From the NCBI RefSeq assembly GCF_003955665.1, contig NZ_RXHU01000013.1, forward strand, positions 1 through 64,000: a stretch of DNA of 64,000 nucleotides. The letters are read 5' to 3'. The number at the start of each line of letters is the position of its first letter. The first letter of the stretch is position 1. Positions 44,886 through 54,196 of this stretch are shown piece after piece. The DNA is from Paenibacillus whitsoniae (GTDB lineage Bacteria > Bacillota > Bacilli > Paenibacillales > NBRC-103111). Position numbers and translations under genes: made by a program. Below the pieces are notes generated by a model that was given only the letters and a program-made list of their open reading frames with translations, was not told the origin of the DNA and made no database searches.

Positions 44886-46800
44886 ATTTGTTTTGCAGGA
44901 CCGTTGTCCACAGGTCCTTCTGGTCGTATCCGAGCCGCCATGCGGCTACGCCGGCGATGTCGTACTTCTTCGCCAGTGCCATGCGCGCTGCGACGGTGGA
45001 TGCATCCTCCAGCCAGAATACATAGGTGGAGCCATTCTCTTGATACGAGACGCGGTATTGGCCAAATTCGTTGTCCCAGGTTTGCGTCGCTTTCTTCGCG
45101 GCGATCAGCGCAGGGATGTCTTTCATCAGCACGGTCCGGTTGCTAACCAGAGCGCCGCTGGCGTCGAGCTGCCATTCCCGCACGTAGTACGGGATGCCGA
45201 GAATGATCTTGTCCCGCGGAATGCCATAGGACAGAAATTCCTGAATGCCGCCGTCCGTCCAAGGAAGACCGGATACGGAGCCTGCCGACGTGCTGCCGCG
45301 GTAATATTGGTCATAAGCCATGATGACCATATAGTCGACCAGCGCGCCTAATTTTTCATGATCATATGCTGTCAATTGATTCCATTTGACGCTGCCGCGC
45401 GGCAGATCCATGGAGATAACCAGGCCTTTGGCATGGGCGGCGGTCGTCAGCTTGGCGATAAACGCGGTAAAGGCATTGCGGTCGGAGCCGGCAAGGCTCT
45501 CAAAATCGACGTTGATGCCCGGCACGCCTAATTGCACGGAGCGATCAACAAGCTTCGCAATGAACGTATCCTGTGCGGTGCTATTCGCCAGAAATTGAGT
45601 CGTCAGCGCCGCGTTAAACTGATTGCTCACCAATGGATAAACGGTGTAGCCGCTCTTTTGCAGCCATTTGACTGTATCGGCATTGGAGCTGTCCTTCAAA
45701 TTGCCGTTGGCATCGGCCAGTTCAAAATAGCTCGGGGAATCAACATCGAGTCCCAATGTATTTCCAACTTGCGCTTTAATCGCGTCCGAGCCGGACAAGC
45801 CGTTCCAGCCCCAGACTTGCAGCTTTTTGAAATTATCCCACAGCATCCGGTGCTGCAGCGTCTGAATCGAAGCGTTGCTGTACTGTTTCGCGTAAGCGAG
45901 AGCGCCGTCCAGCGTGTTGTATTCGCCGATCAAGTTGGTGCTTTGATACACTTGATAAGACGCGTAATTGTTCCAGATTTGCCGTCCTTCCTTAACGATC
46001 GAGCTGTGTCCCCAAAGACGGGCGTAGCCAATGGCATCGTCGAGTGAAATGAAATCTTGGAGGAATGCATCGTTTTGATACACTTTATACGATTTAAGAT
46101 TGCTGTATACGGTTTGTTTCGTCTGGGTGTTAACAACCGTGGAATTGCTCCATTTGATCGCTTCCCCTACGGCATCCTCAAGAGAGGCAAACGACCAGTT
46201 GTCTGCGGAAAACGTTCCTTGATACACTTTGTAGATAGGTGGACCTGACTTGGCAGCTGCTTTTTCACTTGCCGACAAATTATCCCAAATCCACGCATTG
46301 CTGTTCAAATCGATGATATGAGCGTTGCCCCATTTTTTGGCTTCGGCGACCGCTTCCGCCAGCGTGCCGAATTTCCAGGCATCCATCGTAATGTCGCCTT
46401 GATACAGCTGGTAGCGGGCGTAATTGTTCCACACCCAGCCTGTCGATTGCAAATCGCGCACGCTGGCGTTGGACCACTTCTTCGCCTCGGCGATGGCGGC
46501 ATCTAACGTAGGGAACTGCCACTCCGGCAAGGTGACGTCACCTTGAAATACTTGATAGCGCGGGAAATTGTTCCACAGCCATTGGCGGGTTGCAATTTCT
46601 TCCACGTGGGCATTGGAGAACCACTTGGCGTAAGCTTGCGCTTCATTATAAGAAGCGAATTCCATCAGAACTTGGTTGTATTGGTAAACCCTGTACTTCG
46701 TTGTTTTATCAACTTGCGGGCTGCTTGCCGCATAGGCTGTGCTCGGAAGCGTTACCGCGAGGAGCAGGGTGCCGCTCAGCAGCCATTTTCCCATTTTCAT
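44884..46800 (-). CDS. Secreted GH18 protein with six N-terminal repeats
   Basis: A 638-residue exported protein. After a signal peptide (1-24) come six repeats of about 45-48 residues (about 34-79, 80-127, 128-174, 188-235, 236-279, 280-323), each with Y.VYQ at the start, an A.AYAKxWSNA helix in the middle and a WNN(Y/F)-type end. The C-terminal half is a GH18 barrel with catalytic Glu434 in GINVDFES, YMVIMAYDQY and a final AWRLGYD. This catalytic type is that of YaaH/YdhD-like spore-cortex or wall N-acetylglucosaminidases, where LysM repeats usually stand in place of these repeats. ATG at 46800 fits the signal peptide, with GAGGCGG nine bases upstream. Confidence 0.92.
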   Translation of the reverse strand: MKMGKWLLSGTLLLAVTLPSTAYAASSPQVDKTTKYRVYQYNQVLMEFASYNEAQAYAKWFSNAHVEEIATRQWLWNNFPRYQVFQGDVTLPEWQFPTLDAAIAEAKKWSNASVRDLQSTGWVWNNYARYQLYQGDITMDAWKFGTLAEAVAEAKKWGNAHIIDLNSNAWIWDNLSASEKAAAKSGPPIYKVYQGTFSADNWSFASLEDAVGEAIKWSNSTVVNTQTKQTVYSNLKSYKVYQNDAFLQDFISLDDAIGYARLWGHSSIVKEGRQIWNNYASYQVYQSTNLIGEYNTLDGALAYAKQYSNASIQTLQHRMLWDNFKKLQVWGWNGLSGSDAIKAQVGNTLGLDVDSPSYFELADANGNLKDSSNADTVKWLQKSGYTVYPLVSNQFNAALTTQFLANSTAQDTFIAKLVDRSVQLGVPGINVDFESLAGSDRNAFTAFIAKLTTAAHAKGLVISMDLPRGSVKWNQLTAYDHEKLGALVDYMVIMAYDQYYRGSTSAGSVSGLPWTDGGIQEFLSYGIPRDKIILGIPYYVREWQLDASGALVSNRTVLMKDIPALIAAKKATQTWDNEFGQYRVSYQENGSTYVFWLEDASTVAARMALAKKYDIAGVAAWRLGYDQKDLWTTVLQNK

Positions 46801-46981
46801 CGTCTTAACCGCCTCTTTCTTGTAAACTACTCTATTTGACGTCGGAGATGATAGAATGGTTGCGGTATTGCTAGGTTGGAAGTTCATGGTTGGCAGATTG
46901 AAGTTGGACGATTTCGCTACTTTTTAGTAACATGAGAAAAGAAGTTCTAGCATGAATCCATCAGGAGAGGGAGAAGGAGCA

Positions 46982-47515
46982 ATGGGGCAATATCCCGATG
47001 CCTATGTGCAGTATTTAGTGCATTTTCATGGCGACCGTGACTATTTTGAGTGCCATGAGGTGATGGAGGAATTTTGGAAGGCGCATCCCGAAGATCCTCG
47101 CAGCGCGACCTATGTGGGGTTGATTCAAATTGCTGTCGGATTGTATCATAGCCGCAGAGGCAATCGGGCGGGGGCTGTAAAAATGCTGGTCAGCGCATTA
47201 GCCAAACTGCAGCCAATGGATGTCCGTACACTCGGGTTGGATGCGGAGGAGCTGGAGCGCCGAATCAGAAATAGGCTTGCAGATGTGCAAGCTGAAAATG
47301 ATGGGTATACAGATATAAATTTGCCGATTATGGATCCCGGTCTGTTGCATCGGTGCCAGACGATATGCAGGGACAAAGGGCTTGTGTGGGAGGCGCCGAG
47401 CTCACTCGAGAATGACGCGTTAATCCATAAGCATACACTGCGGGACCGGGCGGATGTTATAGAAGAAAGAGCCAGACAATCACGTTTACGAAAGGAACAG
47501 GGTGAAGCCCGATGA
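46982..47515 (+). CDS. DUF309 family protein (YpuF-like)
   Basis: A 177-residue helical protein. The family motif HFHGDRDYFECHEVMEEFWK is at residues 14-33, with conserved His and Glu that suggest a metal or catalytic site; the function is unknown. YpuF of B. subtilis is the nearest I recall. The ATG at 46982 is chosen because AGGAG and GAAGGAG sites precede it; an ATG at 46952 would have no site. Its stop overlaps the ATG of the response-regulator gene (ATGA), so the three genes are translated together. Confidence 0.9.
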   Translation: MGQYPDAYVQYLVHFHGDRDYFECHEVMEEFWKAHPEDPRSATYVGLIQIAVGLYHSRRGNRAGAVKMLVSALAKLQPMDVRTLGLDAEELERRIRNRLADVQAENDGYTDINLPIMDPGLLHRCQTICRDKGLVWEAPSSLENDALIHKHTLRDRADVIEERARQSRLRKEQGEAR

Positions 47516-48240
47516 GCTCGGAAGGAAAAATTTTAGTCGTAGATGATGAACCGAATATTTCAGAGGTCGTAAGACTATATTTGGAGCATTCGCAGTATGA
47601 GACGATTTTGCTTTATCGGGGACGCGATGTGATCAAGACCATTACGGAAGAAAGACCCAATCTGGTGCTGCTTGATATTATGCTGCCGGACATTTCCGGT
47701 TACGAGTTGTGCGAGCAGATTCGCCGGATGGACACGCCGTTCAACCATACACCGATCATTTTCCTTACCGCGAAAGGCGAGTCCATCGATAAATTGAGGG
47801 GCTTTAATCTCGGTGTCGACGATTATCTGGTGAAGCCGTTCGACCCGAATGAGTTAGTCGCCCGCATCAAGGCGGTGCTGCGCAGAGCAGTGCACATTCC
47901 GCATGAGCCGGCCCCACCGCAGAGCTCCCCGCGTAAATGGCTGGAAATAGGTAACATTGTGATCGACTTGGAACAGTACCGGGTGACAGTAGACGGCAAG
48001 CGCGTCGAATTGACGCCGAAGGAAATCGAGCTGCTGTTTTTCCTGATGAGCAATCCGGGGCGGGTGTTTACACGGGAGGATTTGCTCGGTTATGTGTGGA
48101 ATTTCGATTTTACCGGGGGAACGCGCACGGTCGACGCCCATGTGAAAAATCTGCGAAAAAAACTTGGCCAGCACGAGTCATGGAACATTCAAACCTTATG
48201 GGGGATCGGCTACTCGTTTGAGGTGGTCCAGCATGTTTAG
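47512..48240 (+). CDS. OmpR/PhoP-type response regulator
   Basis: A 242-residue regulator: receiver (1-120) with acidic pocket DDE (11-13) and phosphorylation site Asp55 (VLLDIMLPDISG), then winged helix (about 140-238; GGTRTVDAHVKNLRKKLG). Its kinase gene overlaps the 3' end. A 5-unit TTCACA-type array, the pattern bound by PhoP in B. subtilis, lies 1.4 kb downstream in front of the next operon, which suggests that this regulator activates the exporter genes there. It may therefore be a PhoP paralogue; a true PhoP or another paralogue elsewhere cannot be excluded. Confidence 0.95.
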   Translation: MSSEGKILVVDDEPNISEVVRLYLEHSQYETILLYRGRDVIKTITEERPNLVLLDIMLPDISGYELCEQIRRMDTPFNHTPIIFLTAKGESIDKLRGFNLGVDDYLVKPFDPNELVARIKAVLRRAVHIPHEPAPPQSSPRKWLEIGNIVIDLEQYRVTVDGKRVELTPKEIELLFFLMSNPGRVFTREDLLGYVWNFDFTGGTRTVDAHVKNLRKKLGQHESWNIQTLWGIGYSFEVVQHV

Positions 48241-49678
48241 GCGCTTCCTCAAGGGGAAGTACAACAGTCTGTATATTAAAATATTTCTATCTTTCCTGGC
48301 GACGTGCGTGCTCTTTTTTGCGGCGCTGTTCGCTTTCTGGAATTATTACTTTACAGGACTCTTCTATAAGGATAAAGTCGCGATTCTTGCCAAGCGGAGC
48401 GCCGAGGTAGCTAGCCTGATGGATTCCTACCAGGAAGGCACCATTACGATGCGCGAACTGAAATATACGATGCGTATCGTCGCCAGAAGCTTCAACGGCC
48501 AAGTATGGATCGTCGATGAGAAAGGCATCATTTTCACCGGCTCTTCCGACAGTGAAGGCAGGGCGATTCCAAAGCAAATGGACGCTTTGTTTATCGATGG
48601 ACTCCATGGGAACACCGGCTATGGTATGATTTCGCTGAAACCGGAGGAAGGGCCGAGAAATTCGTTCGCTTACCACACGCCGTTCGAATTGAACAGCCAG
48701 CCGATGGTCATTATTTTGCAAATTCCGGCCGGGGATATCAGCGAGGCCGTTTCCGCGGTAAGGCTTAATTTAATGCTGCCGCTGCTGTTTTCCTTGCTTG
48801 CGGTAGGCGTGATCCTGTTCATCATCTCTCGCAAGCTGGCAGGACCGCTTCAGCAGATGAACCGTGCCGCACTGGAACTTGCCCACGGTGATTTCACAAC
48901 CAGGGTGCCGATCAAGTCGCAGGATGAAGTCGGTCAACTCGCCGCCAGCTTCAACTTCATGGTGGAGAAGCTGGAGGAGTGGGAAGGGACGAGGCAGGAA
49001 TTTCTGACAAATGTGTCCCACGAGCTGCGTTCTCCCTTGACGACGCTGCGCGGCATGATCAACGCCATGAACGATAAAATTATTCCCGAAGCGAAATACC
49101 CGCACTATTTGCACATCTGCGATCAGGAAGTCCAGCGCTTGCAGCGCTTGGTAACGGATTTGCTCGATCTGGCCCAAATTCAGAACGGCATCGATGTGTT
49201 CAAGCTGCGGCCGGTCGACATCGCCGATCTGCTCGAAGATACGATGGAATTGCTGCAGGCGGTGATCGCGAAACAGGGCGTCATTCCGCAATTGATTTTG
49301 CCGGAATTGGATCAGGAACCGAGCCAAGTGGACTTGGATCCGGACCGCTTCGTGCAAATCATTCATAATCTGGTGTATAATGCGCTTAAATTTACACCGG
49401 AAGGCGGATCGCTGATCGTTGCCCTTGAGAATCATCCGGGTCGCGTCCACGTCTATGTGCGGGATACAGGGGCAGGGATGCCGCAATCAGAGCTGAATCG
49501 AATTTGGGATCGCTTCTATAAAACGGATAAAGCCAGAACGTCCAGCGAGGAAGCGGGGACTGGACTCGGTCTGACCATTGTGAAACATCTGGTCACCGGG
49601 ATGAAAGGCGATGTGCAGGTGCAAAGCCGCCTGGGAGAAGGGACGGAATTCCGCATAACCTTCCCTCGTTTGCGATAA
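48233..49678 (+). CDS. Sensor histidine kinase with HAMP domain (PhoR/BaeS-like)
   Basis: A 481-residue kinase with two membrane helices (about 15-38 and 178-199) flanking an extracytoplasmic sensor domain of about 140 residues, a HAMP domain (200-250), HisKA with His263 (VSHELRSPLTTLRG) and HATPase (NLVYNALKFTPEGG, DTGAGMP, GTGLGLTIV). ATG at 48233 overlaps the response-regulator stop by eight bases; no separate ribosome binding site is needed for coupled translation. The stimulus is unknown; the downstream operon suggests cell-envelope stress or exported-compound sensing. Confidence 0.94.
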   Translation: MFRRFLKGKYNSLYIKIFLSFLATCVLFFAALFAFWNYYFTGLFYKDKVAILAKRSAEVASLMDSYQEGTITMRELKYTMRIVARSFNGQVWIVDEKGIIFTGSSDSEGRAIPKQMDALFIDGLHGNTGYGMISLKPEEGPRNSFAYHTPFELNSQPMVIILQIPAGDISEAVSAVRLNLMLPLLFSLLAVGVILFIISRKLAGPLQQMNRAALELAHGDFTTRVPIKSQDEVGQLAASFNFMVEKLEEWEGTRQEFLTNVSHELRSPLTTLRGMINAMNDKIIPEAKYPHYLHICDQEVQRLQRLVTDLLDLAQIQNGIDVFKLRPVDIADLLEDTMELLQAVIAKQGVIPQLILPELDQEPSQVDLDPDRFVQIIHNLVYNALKFTPEGGSLIVALENHPGRVHVYVRDTGAGMPQSELNRIWDRFYKTDKARTSSEEAGTGLGLTIVKHLVTGMKGDVQVQSRLGEGTEFRITFPRLR

Positions 49679-49690
49679 TTCGACGCAAAA

Positions 49691-49740
49691 TTCACGCGTT
49701 GTTCACAATTATTTTACAATCCGTTCACACTTTATTCATA
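49691..49740 (+). promoter_or_regulatory. PhoP-box-like array, five direct repeats at 11-bp period
   Basis: Hexamers TTCACG (49691), TTCACA (49702), TTTACA (49713), TTCACA (49724) and TTCATA (49735) are separated by exactly five bases each. The period of one helix turn and the consensus TTHACA equal PhoP boxes known in B. subtilis. A -10-like TAATCT lies at 49750-49755, so the array would cover about -22 to -72, the usual place of an activator; no recognisable -35 is needed. Confidence 0.8.
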
Positions 49741-49790
49741 AACATCCCCTAATCTGTTGGAGATAGACAGGTTTTTTGGGGGTGTTTTTT

Positions 49791-50414
49791 TTGATCCGGC
49801 ATGCACGCAAGCGAATCGTGTGTATGACAATGATGGCCTTATTGTTAGTCGGATGCAGTACACAGCCCAGCTCAGAGCCTCCGCCTCAAAGACTGGAGAG
49901 CGACGCGGGGAATCAAGCCCAGCAAGAATCGGTTACTGAGCAGGCTGAAGATGTGCAGAATCCGCGAGAACTGCAGCTTGTCATGCTGTTCAAGGGGCTG
50001 ATCCTTATGGATAGGCTCGAGGGACTTCAATTGACGGCCAAGCAGTCCGAAACGATGCTCCCGATCATTCGCAACTGCGCGAAAGAAGGGAAGCTGGACG
50101 AGAGCGAGCGCAAGGCACTCTTTTTTATGCTGACGAAGGAGCAGCAAGCTTTTGTTAACGCCTACTTCGACAACATGAAGGAACAAGTCAACGAGTCGAG
50201 GCACGACAGAGCGAAGTCGGTTTCCAAAGAAGAGCGTGAAAGGATTGTAAACGCTTTCGTAAAGAAGAGGAGGGCGGAGCGTGAAGCGGAGGCAAACGCG
50301 GCAAGCGTCAATCAGACGCCCAGGCCGTCTTCAGATGGATCCGCCGGGGCAGGGCTGAGCGTCGAGCGGCAGCTTGAAAATTTGCTAGTAGTAAGGACAG
50401 GAATCGGCAAGTAG
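49791..50414 (+). CDS. Lipoprotein of the exporter operon
   Basis: A 207-residue lipoprotein: the signal sequence ends in LLLVGCST, so Cys22 would be lipidated. The mature part is polar and helical, with coiled-coil tendency (about 60-170), and no recognised family. The start is TTG at 49791, six bases after GGGGGTG. It is the first gene after the PhoP-box array and is followed by the adaptor gene after 36 bases, so it may help the exporter in the cell wall space or sense its substrate. Confidence 0.85.
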   Translation: MIRHARKRIVCMTMMALLLVGCSTQPSSEPPPQRLESDAGNQAQQESVTEQAEDVQNPRELQLVMLFKGLILMDRLEGLQLTAKQSETMLPIIRNCAKEGKLDESERKALFFMLTKEQQAFVNAYFDNMKEQVNESRHDRAKSVSKEERERIVNAFVKKRRAEREAEANAASVNQTPRPSSDGSAGAGLSVERQLENLLVVRTGIGK

Positions 50415-50450
50415 TGGAGAGGCGCACACGCGAAAGGGGAAGTTACAAGC

Positions 50451-52190
50451 ATGAAGTGGATTCGCAGCAAATGGTTCATTGGCCTTATCGTGGTTTGTGT
50501 TTGCGCGGGAGGCACTTATTTGTATGTGACAAAAGGCAAGAAAACGAAAACGGCGGAAACGAAAGAAGTGACCGTCGAAGTTCGAAAAGGCAACATTCGC
50601 TCGTCTGTGTCCGGAACGGCCCAATTTGAGCCCAAAGACACCCAGACGATCACGGCGACGGAAAATGCCAACATTAAGGCGATTCACCTGACCCGCAACC
50701 AGGCGGTTAAAGCCGGCGATGTGTTGATTGAGCTTACAAGCACCCAGATTGAGAACGATTTGGAAGATGCCAAGTTGACGTATGAGCAGCTTCAGAAAGA
50801 TTTGGACTCGCTCCAGCAGCAAAAAGGGCTTATGGGCGTGACTGCGCCGATTTCAGGCAAGCTGACGTATGCCAATATCGATCTTGGCTCCACGATTAAT
50901 AAGTCTACCAAAATCGCGACAATCGGCGACGACAGCACGTTGACCGTAACACTGCCGTTTTACGTGGAGACGGCTTCGCAATTACATAAAGGCGATCCGG
51001 TCGATCTGACCGTAGATGGCTTCTTAATTACCAAAACCGGCACGATCCAAGCGATTGCCTCCAATCCGAAAACGGACGGAAAAGGCGGCAAAGTCGTCGA
51101 TGTCGATATTACTGTGAAAAACGACAACTCGCTGGATGCCGGTCAGAATGTGCAAGGATCGGTCGTGATTGGCGGTCAAAGCGTGGATTCCACGGCGAAA
51201 GCGGCGCTGCAGTATGCGAAGGTGTCGACTGTGCTAGCGGGTACAACGGGCAACATCTCGACCCTGCCGTTCAAGACAGGCAATACGGTGAAGCAGGGCG
51301 ACATGCTCGCGACCATTGTCAACGACACCCTTGACGACGATATCCTTACGAAGCAAAAAGCGCTGGAGCGCCAGCAGCTGGCAGTTCAAGCGGCGCAGGA
51401 TAAAGTGGATGCGCTGAAAATTACAGCGCCGTTTGACGGCGTGTTCTCGACGGATTTTGTAAATAAGCGGAACGATATTCTCAGCGCCTTCCGCGTTGGC
51501 AGCAAAGTGACGAGCGGCACGCAATTCGGTGCGGTTGCAAGCTTTGCGAAAATGCAGCTGCCTGTGCAAGTCGACGAGCTCGATCTGCCGAATATCAAGG
51601 TCGGGATGAAAGCGGAAATCAAGGTGGATTCGTTCCCTGGACGCGTATTCCCGGCGGAAGTGACACAGGTGTCCTCCGTGGGTACGACAACGAATGGCGT
51701 GACGTTCTATGATGTCGTACTAGCGACTGAGAACAAAGACAATGTGCTCAAAATCGGGATGACCGCAACCGGCGAAATCCTGGTTCAGGATAAGAAGGAT
51801 GTGCTTTACATTCCGCCGGAAGCCCTGCAACTGCAGCGAGGGAAGCGTGTCGTGTCTGTGAAGAAAGAAGATGGCACCGTGGAAACGGAGCATGAAGTGA
51901 AGATCGGCATTCGTTCCGCCACGCAAATTGAAATCACGGAGGGCTTGCAAGCCGGAGACAAGGTTGTCGTGCCGCAGGCTGTGAGAAGACAGCAGAACCT
52001 GAGTCAAGACGAGATCAACCGACTGAGACAGCAGTTCCAGCAAAACGGCGGGGGCGCAGGCGGCTTTGGCGGAGCCGGCGGCGGCAACTTCCAAGGCGGA
52101 GCTGGTGGAGCTGGTGGAGCGGGTGGAGCTGGTGGAGGCGGTAACGCGGTCCGAATTAACGGCGGCGGAGGCGGAGGCGGTGGAAGATAG
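50451..52190 (+). CDS. HlyD/MacA-family efflux adaptor (YknX-like)
   Basis: A 579-residue membrane-fusion-type protein. One N-terminal helix (about 8-27) anchors it; a barrel-sandwich (biotinyl-lipoyl-like) domain is split around hairpin helices (KLTYEQLQKDLDSLQQQ and LERQQLAVQAAQDKVDAL), with beta-barrel and membrane-proximal domains to about 520. A second lipoyl-like half near 130-330 seems duplicated, making it longer than YknX. The last 55 residues are very Gly-rich (GGAGG and GGGGG runs), an unusual tail. AAAGGGGA precedes the ATG. Together with the next two genes it forms a MacAB-like tripartite pump. Confidence 0.92.
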   Translation: MKWIRSKWFIGLIVVCVCAGGTYLYVTKGKKTKTAETKEVTVEVRKGNIRSSVSGTAQFEPKDTQTITATENANIKAIHLTRNQAVKAGDVLIELTSTQIENDLEDAKLTYEQLQKDLDSLQQQKGLMGVTAPISGKLTYANIDLGSTINKSTKIATIGDDSTLTVTLPFYVETASQLHKGDPVDLTVDGFLITKTGTIQAIASNPKTDGKGGKVVDVDITVKNDNSLDAGQNVQGSVVIGGQSVDSTAKAALQYAKVSTVLAGTTGNISTLPFKTGNTVKQGDMLATIVNDTLDDDILTKQKALERQQLAVQAAQDKVDALKITAPFDGVFSTDFVNKRNDILSAFRVGSKVTSGTQFGAVASFAKMQLPVQVDELDLPNIKVGMKAEIKVDSFPGRVFPAEVTQVSSVGTTTNGVTFYDVVLATENKDNVLKIGMTATGEILVQDKKDVLYIPPEALQLQRGKRVVSVKKEDGTVETEHEVKIGIRSATQIEITEGLQAGDKVVVPQAVRRQQNLSQDEINRLRQQFQQNGGGAGGFGGAGGGNFQGGAGGAGGAGGAGGGGNAVRINGGGGGGGGR

Positions 52191-52217
52191 CCAGGCCGGG
52201 AGAGGAGTTATCGCGAG

Positions 52218-52934
52218 ATGAATATCATTGAACTGAAAGATATTACGAAAACATACAGGCGCGGAGAAGAGGACCTCCCGATTTTGCGCGGCATCTCGCT
52301 TTCGGTGGAAGAAGGGGATTTTGTCGCTATCATCGGTCCTTCCGGTTCGGGCAAATCCACACTGATGAATACGATCGGTCTGCTGGACGTCCCATCCTCG
52401 GGCAGCTACACGTTGGACGGTGTCATCACGGAGAAAATGAACGATAACGAGCTGGCGACGCTGCGTAACCAGAAGATCGGCTTTATTTTTCAGCAGTTTA
52501 ATCTGCTGCCTCGCTTAACGGCGATGGAGAATGTGGAGCTGCCGATGATTTATGCAGGTATTCCCAAAAAAGAACGCAGAGAGCGCGCACAGGCGATGCT
52601 GACGATGCTCGGCATGGGGCAGCGCGGCCATCACAAGCCGAGCGAGCTGTCCGGCGGCCAGCAGCAGCGTGTCGCGATCGCCCGTGCGCTGGCGATTTCG
52701 CCTTCGCTTATTCTCGCCGACGAGCCGACAGGGGCACTCGATTCCCGCACCGGCGAAGAAGTTTTGGAGCTTATCCTGCAGTTGAATGCGCAAGGGAACA
52801 CCATCGTGCTCATCACGCACGATCATCATATTGCGGACAATGCGAAGCGAGTCGTCGCTTTGAGAGACGGCGTCATCATCGATGACTACCGCAACAGCGA
52901 GAAGCGCCGCCAGGGGCAAGAGGTGAGCGTATGA
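52218..52934 (+). CDS. MacB/LolD-type ABC ATPase (YknY-like)
   Basis: A 238-residue ATPase. Walker [10 protein letters not shown] (41-49), Q-loop [19 protein letters not shown], signature [15 protein letters not shown], Walker [13 protein letters not shown] and H-loop VLITHDHH are all present. The Leu-rich Q-loop region is typical of MacB/FtsE/LolD proteins, which power mechanotransmission rather than classical transport. GAGAGGAG lies before the ATG. The permease gene overlaps the stop by four bases. Confidence 0.96.
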   Translation: MNIIELKDITKTYRRGEEDLPILRGISLSVEEGDFVAIIGPSGSGKSTLMNTIGLLDVPSSGSYTLDGVITEKMNDNELATLRNQKIGFIFQQFNLLPRLTAMENVELPMIYAGIPKKERRERAQAMLTMLGMGQRGHHKPSELSGGQQQRVAIARALAISPSLILADEPTGALDSRTGEEVLELILQLNAQGNTIVLITHDHHIADNAKRVVALRDGVIIDDYRNSEKRRQGQEVSV

Positions 52935-54109
52935 GGCTGAGCGAACTGATCGGCATGTCCATGCGGACCATTATTTCCAGTCCGCTGCGGACTTTTTTAA
53001 CGATGCTCGGCGTGATTATCGGGGTGAGCTCGGTCGTGACGCTTGTGTCGATCGGCCGGGGAACGTCGGAGCAAATCGCCAAGCAGTACGAGAATATGGG
53101 GACGAACCTCCTCGTGGTCACAGCAACAGGAACCGGGCGAGCTACCCAGCTCAGCTACGACGATCTGATGAATTTTGAGAACTTTCCCGAATTCAAATCG
53201 ATCGCGCCGACCATGAGCAAGAACGGTTCCAACATTAAATATGACCGCAAACAAGAGAAGTACAACGTACTCGGCACGAATGACCGTTATTTTGACATCA
53301 TTAAAGCGAAGATCGATAAAGGCCGCAACTTGTCGCCGACTGATCTGGAGTTTCGCTCAAATGTGGCGGTGCTCGGCAGCGAGGTCGTGAAGACGTTTTT
53401 CGGGCAACTTGATCCGGTCGGCGAAACGATTAACATTGACGGCGTCGTCTTTACCGTGATCGGAACTCTGAAAGAGAAGGGCTCCAACATCGGCGGCGCC
53501 TCCGTCGACAGCTCGGTCATCGTGCCGCTCGAGTCCGCCCGGAGGCAGTTTAAGCTGGGCCAAATTCGGACGACTTACGTCGAAGCGCCGACGAAAGACG
53601 ATATTTATGCGGCGCAAGAAACAATGAAGCAGTACTTGACGTATAAATTCAAAAGCGATTCCGGCTTTGTCCTGACGAACCAGGACGAGTTGCTCAAGGC
53701 ACGGACGGAAGCAACCAATACCCTTACGAATCAGTTAGTGGCGGTTGCCTTGATTTCCTTGCTGGTCGGGGGCATCGGAATTATGAACATTATGCTCGTC
53801 ACTGTCAGTGAAAGAACCCGGGAAATTGGGATTCGCAAATCGATCGGGGCCAAGCGACGCAATATTTTGCTTCAATTCCTTGTCGAAGCCGTTGTGATCA
53901 GCGGAATGGGGGGATTGGTCGGACTTGTTCTGGGAATCGGGTTCGCCTATTTCCTTCCCTACTTCAGCCCGAAACAGACCACAAGCATCTCGGTCGATGT
54001 CAGCTTGTATTCGTTCCTGTTCTCTGTGCTGGTCGGCGTCATCTTCGGCCTGTATCCGGCGAACAAAGCATCCAAGCTGCGTCCGATCGATGCGCTGCGT
54101 TCCGATTGA
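52931..54109 (+). CDS. MacB/YknZ-type ABC permease
   Basis: A 392-residue permease of the FtsX/MacB class: one helix near the N-terminus (about 17-40), an extracytoplasmic MacB-PCD domain (about 45-265), then three helices (about 270-385). SERTREIGIRKSIGAKRRNI between helices 2 and 3 is the typical coupling loop. In Bacillus, YknWXYZ protects against the SdpC toxin; other members export peptides or siderophores. ATG overlaps the ATPase stop (ATGA). Confidence 0.95.
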   Translation: MRLSELIGMSMRTIISSPLRTFLTMLGVIIGVSSVVTLVSIGRGTSEQIAKQYENMGTNLLVVTATGTGRATQLSYDDLMNFENFPEFKSIAPTMSKNGSNIKYDRKQEKYNVLGTNDRYFDIIKAKIDKGRNLSPTDLEFRSNVAVLGSEVVKTFFGQLDPVGETINIDGVVFTVIGTLKEKGSNIGGASVDSSVIVPLESARRQFKLGQIRTTYVEAPTKDDIYAAQETMKQYLTYKFKSDSGFVLTNQDELLKARTEATNTLTNQLVAVALISLLVGGIGIMNIMLVTVSERTREIGIRKSIGAKRRNILLQFLVEAVVISGMGGLVGLVLGIGFAYFLPYFSPKQTTSISVDVSLYSFLFSVLVGVIFGLYPANKASKLRPIDALRSD

Positions 54110-54137
54110 TGCCACAGCTCGGCAACCATTCATCTAT

Positions 54138-54181
54138 GAGACTGCGAGGAAAGCAGCGGTACTTCCTTTCGTCGCAGTCTC
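54138..54181 (+). other. Stem-loop before the Ig-like protein gene
   Basis: GAGACTGCGA (54138-54147) and TCGCAGTCTC (54172-54181) form a perfect 10-bp stem; inside, AGGAA can pair with TTCCT. The last base of the stem is one base before AAGGAGG of the next gene. No T-run follows, so it is more likely an RNA processing or translation-control element than a terminator. Confidence 0.55.
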
Positions 54182-54196
54182 CAAGGAGGACTTTTC

